Shown here one piece after another: positions 24,058 to 25,856 of a stretch of DNA of 25,856 nt. Location of the stretch: the NCBI GenBank assembly GCA_051649085.1, contig JBOFGK010000008.1:1-25856 (forward strand), in the 5' to 3' direction. This DNA comes from JBOFGK01 sp051649085. GTDB taxonomy: Bacteria; Bacillota_I; Bacilli_A; UBA3375. A model generated the notes under the pieces. It saw only the letters and a program-made list of their open reading frames with translations, was not told the origin of the DNA and did no database searches. A program made the position numbers and the translations under genes. Position 1 is the first letter of the stretch. Every line of letters starts with the position of its first letter.

Positions 24058-24255
24058 ATGGGAGTTTTTAGAAAATCAAAAGAAGAAATGCGTGAGTTCA
24101 TTTTTGACAGTGAAGATACTGCTAATAAGTTTGCTGAGCGCTTAGCAATTGATGATGACGTAATGTCAATTGTTAACCAAGTTGGGGATGACTGGATAAT
24201 TACACCACTTGCAGCTGTTCCAGATAAATACTACGAAGAACAAGAGCGTTTATGA
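24058..24255 (+). CDS. Hypothetical acidic 65-residue protein
   Basis: I do not recognise a family. 65 residues, soluble, with 16 D/E against 8 K/R. Secondary structure looks alpha/beta: a basic start (MGVFRKSKEEM), a helix (EDTANKFAERLAI), a DDD turn, then two short strands (VMSIVNQVG, DWIITPLAAV) and a charged end (KYYEEQERL). The start is ATG 24058 because AAGGAG (24048-24053) is 4 nt upstream; an in-frame ATG at 24040 precedes that site. It stops with TGA in a 4-nt overlap with the next gene (ATGA), so it is real by context and probably coupled to the methyltransferase gene. Confidence 0.7.
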   Translation: MGVFRKSKEEMREFIFDSEDTANKFAERLAIDDDVMSIVNQVGDDWIITPLAAVPDKYYEEQERL

Positions 24256-24785
24256 CAAGTGTTTTACTTATTTTTGCTTGTACATTTTTGTTTGTAATGA
24301 TACAGACACACGAAGGAAAATTTGATTTTCGAAAAATTTATAAGTTTAAGTATGGACATCGTAAAAAAATGATGTTAGAATTAGGAATAAGAATTTATTT
24401 AGGATACTTATTTGTGTTGAGCATTAATTATCATCAAGTTTTTGGAATAATCAACAAAATTACTGTATTTATTATTTTGACACTATCTTTAATAATTTAC
24501 GTGATTGCCAAAAATCAATTAAAAGAAAATGCTGACAATCTAGAACATGAAAAAACAGAGTTAGTAACAACATCAATTTACAGTTATACTCGTAATCCGA
24601 TGACAATAAGTTATTATTTAGTGTTTGTTGTTTTTTTATTAATTAACTATCAAATTTTTTGGATAACAATCTTAATTTTGTTGATGCTTCATCATTTGCT
24701 TGTAATCGAAGAAGAAAGAGAACTAGAGCGTCGCTTTGGTCAACAATATATAAATTATAAAAATAAAACAAAAAGATATATTTAG
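24252..24785 (+). CDS. ICMT-like membrane methyltransferase (isoprenylcysteine methyltransferase family)
   Basis: 177 residues with about four to five hydrophobic helices (near 2-17, 44-60, 66-86, 118-133, 134-148). The C-terminal half has the family signature: SYTRNPMTISYY (R-[NH]-P-M, cofactor site) and then EEERELERRFGQQYINYKNKTKRY, the EE-x-x-L-x-x-x-FG-x-x-Y-x-x-Y pattern of ICMT/phospholipid methyltransferases. The enzyme should use S-adenosylmethionine on a small lipophilic or membrane substrate, which cannot be named from sequence. It lies between the 65-aa gene (4-nt overlap) and a PAP2 phosphatase gene (7 nt downstream), so a lipid-related role is likely (inference). Confidence 0.75.
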   Translation: MTSVLLIFACTFLFVMIQTHEGKFDFRKIYKFKYGHRKKMMLELGIRIYLGYLFVLSINYHQVFGIINKITVFIILTLSLIIYVIAKNQLKENADNLEHEKTELVTTSIYSYTRNPMTISYYLVFVVFLLINYQIFWITILILLMLHHLLVIEEERELERRFGQQYINYKNKTKRYI

Positions 24786-24792
24786 GAGAAAA

Positions 24793-25856
24793 ATGATTTT
24801 AAGTCAATTTTTAGTAGCAACTGTCCCAAATGTGTGGGAAAATAAGTTTGATAGTTCAATATTGGAAACAATCTTAAGTTACCATAATGAATTTTTTGAT
24901 AAAGTGATGATTTTAATTTCAGACTTAAGCGATAATGGAATAATTTTTTTAGTATTAGCTTTAATCCTTTTACTATTTCAAAACTTTCGAAAATATGGTT
25001 TTTATATCATCGCTGCAAGTGCAATTAATTTTTTAATTACGGGGGTAATTTTAAAACCATTAATTGATCGTTTGCGTCCGTGTAATACGCTTTATGCGGA
25101 AAGAGTATTAGTAATGTGTTCACAATCAGGTTCAATGCCTTCAGGGCATGTAAGTGCTGTTTTTGCTGGAGCAACAATTGTTTACTACATGAATAAAAAA
25201 GCAGGAATTGTCGCTTTAATCTTTTCAGTTTTAGTAGGTTACTCAAGACTATATTTAAATCAACATTGGCCATCAGATGTAATTGTTGGGGCAATTATCG
25301 GAATTTTATGTGGAATTATTGTCATTGTTCTTGATAAAAAATTCTTGAGTAAAAATGCCAAAACTGATCCATTGCTTGCGGCTAACTCAGTGAAAGAAAC
25401 AGCAATTGAAGTTGAAGCAAATGAGTTAGAAGAAATTGAGAGTGAAACTGAAAACGAACAAAAACAATTAGAAGAAACTACTCAAATAGCTGATGAAACG
25501 GGTCAATCAAATGAAATCGATGATTCAGAACAAACTAAACAAATGAATGAAGAGGTAGAACCAAAACGAAAACGTCCGGAAGGCGAGAGAAAAGTTCGTC
25601 CAGAAGGTGAACGAAGAAAACGTCCAGAAGGTGAGCGAAGAAAACGTCCAGAAGGTGAACGAAGAAAACGTCCAGAAGGTGAGCGAAAAGTTCGTCCAGA
25701 AGGTGAACGAAGAAAACGTCCAGAAGGTGAGCGAAGAAAACGCCCAGAAGGTGAGCGAAAAGTTCGTCCAGAAGGTGAGCGAAGAAAACGCCCAGAAGGT
25801 GAGCGAAAAGTTCGTCCAGAAGGTGAGCGAAGAAAACGCCCAGAAGGTGAACGAAG
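24793..25856 (+). CDS. PAP2-family lipid phosphatase with repeat tail (3' partial)
   Basis: At least 354 residues, open at the window edge. Residues 1-183 form a PAP2 membrane phosphatase: K88-x6-R95-P96 (KPLIDRLRP), PSGH with H119, and S151-R152-x5-H158-x3-D162 (SRLYLNQHWPSD), all catalytic residues present. Helices lie at about 50-64, 70-88, 120-132, 137-150 and 163-181; substrates are typically undecaprenyl, phosphatidate or phosphatidylglycerol phosphates. After DKKFLSK the chain is probably cytoplasmic: an acidic linker (about 201-256, 21 D/E against 3 K) and then, from residue 259, at least twelve 8-residue repeats of [RK][KV]RPEGER. Ordinary PAP2 proteins end near residue 200-220. AGGAG precedes the ATG. 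No stop is seen. Confidence 0.9.
   Translation, partial: MILSQFLVATVPNVWENKFDSSILETILSYHNEFFDKVMILISDLSDNGIIFLVLALILLLFQNFRKYGFYIIAASAINFLITGVILKPLIDRLRPCNTLYAERVLVMCSQSGSMPSGHVSAVFAGATIVYYMNKKAGIVALIFSVLVGYSRLYLNQHWPSDVIVGAIIGILCGIIVIVLDKKFLSKNAKTDPLLAANSVKETAIEVEANELEEIESETENEQKQLEETTQIADETGQSNEIDDSEQTKQMNEEVEPKRKRPEGERKVRPEGERRKRPEGERRKRPEGERRKRPEGERKVRPEGERRKRPEGERRKRPEGERKVRPEGERRKRPEGERKVRPEGERRKRPEGER
25567..25854 (+). repeat. 24-bp in-frame tandem repeat, 12 units, continuing past the window
   Basis: Twelve perfect-length 24-bp units encode RKRPEGER (type A) or KVRPEGER (type B) in the order A-B-A-A-A-B-A-A-B-A-B-A, followed by AG of a thirteenth. Unit 1 differs at several third positions (CCG, GGC, AGA); units 2-12 differ only at the A/B codons and at GAA/GAG and CGT/CGC. 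A typical unit is 50% G+C and three quarters purine on this strand, unlike the AT-rich surroundings. There are no spacers, so it is not a CRISPR array. Confidence 0.97.

Noticed and set aside
25037..25294. Minus-strand open frame opposite the PAP2 gene
   Set aside because: It overlaps the PAP2 catalytic core, is rich in L, Q and K as expected for an antisense frame, and has no motif or ribosome binding site.
25567..25856. Possible CRISPR array or non-coding satellite at the right edge
   Set aside because: Units are contiguous 24-mers without spacers and stay in the PAP2 reading frame, so it is a coding tandem repeat.

Overview
The window is an AT-rich (roughly one third G+C by eye) chromosomal segment of a low-GC Gram-positive bacterium (Bacillota). 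The ATP synthase order I-B-E-F-H-A-G-D-C, AAGGAGG-type ribosome binding sites, TGn-extended -10 promoters, GlpX-type fructose bisphosphatase, ComFA and a ytxG/ytxH/LacI-regulator/tyrS neighbourhood all fit that group. TGA is used as a stop (atpI, atpD, the 65-aa gene at 24058), so this is the standard bacterial code and not the Mycoplasma code. The gene set and compact layout suggest a lineage near Erysipelotrichia/Turicibacter rather than classical Bacillus, but that is inference. I see no rRNA, tRNA, CRISPR array, insertion sequence or phage gene.

Layout. 1-326: 3' end of comFA (DNA-uptake helicase). 364-1032: peroxiredoxin gene with its own promoter and a strong terminator. 1174-7723: complete F1Fo-ATP synthase operon with a promoter, a perfect 19-bp palindrome at the likely transcription start, nine genes and a terminator. 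Its c subunit carries most of a Na+-binding signature and its epsilon subunit lacks the C-terminal helical domain. 7725-9582: a two-gene copper operon, the CsoR repressor with a near-perfect operator followed by a lipoprotein multicopper oxidase. 9583-9987: a 400-nt AT-rich gap without a gene, then valS. 12740-15076: glpX and purA, overlapping by 8 nt behind a promoter whose -35 lies inside a palindrome. 15153-22923: a long tight gene string (DUF948/ytxG-like, ytxH-like, a short LacI/CcpA-like regulator, tyrS, cdd, era, dxs, recN) ending in a bidirectional terminator. 22970-23910: a minus-strand LicA/choline-kinase-like gene. 24002 to the end: a 65-aa orphan, an ICMT-like membrane methyltransferase and a PAP2 lipid phosphatase that runs off the window.

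The core is housekeeping: energy (ATP synthase), translation (ValS, TyrS, Era), nucleotides (PurA, Cdd), isoprenoids (Dxs), central carbon (GlpX) and repair (RecN). The genes are packed with start/stop overlaps of 1, 4 or 8 nt, so translational coupling is likely throughout. The most unusual element is at the right edge: the PAP2 phosphatase has a strongly acidic linker followed by at least twelve 24-bp (8-residue) repeats of [RK][KV]RPEGER, still continuing where the window ends.
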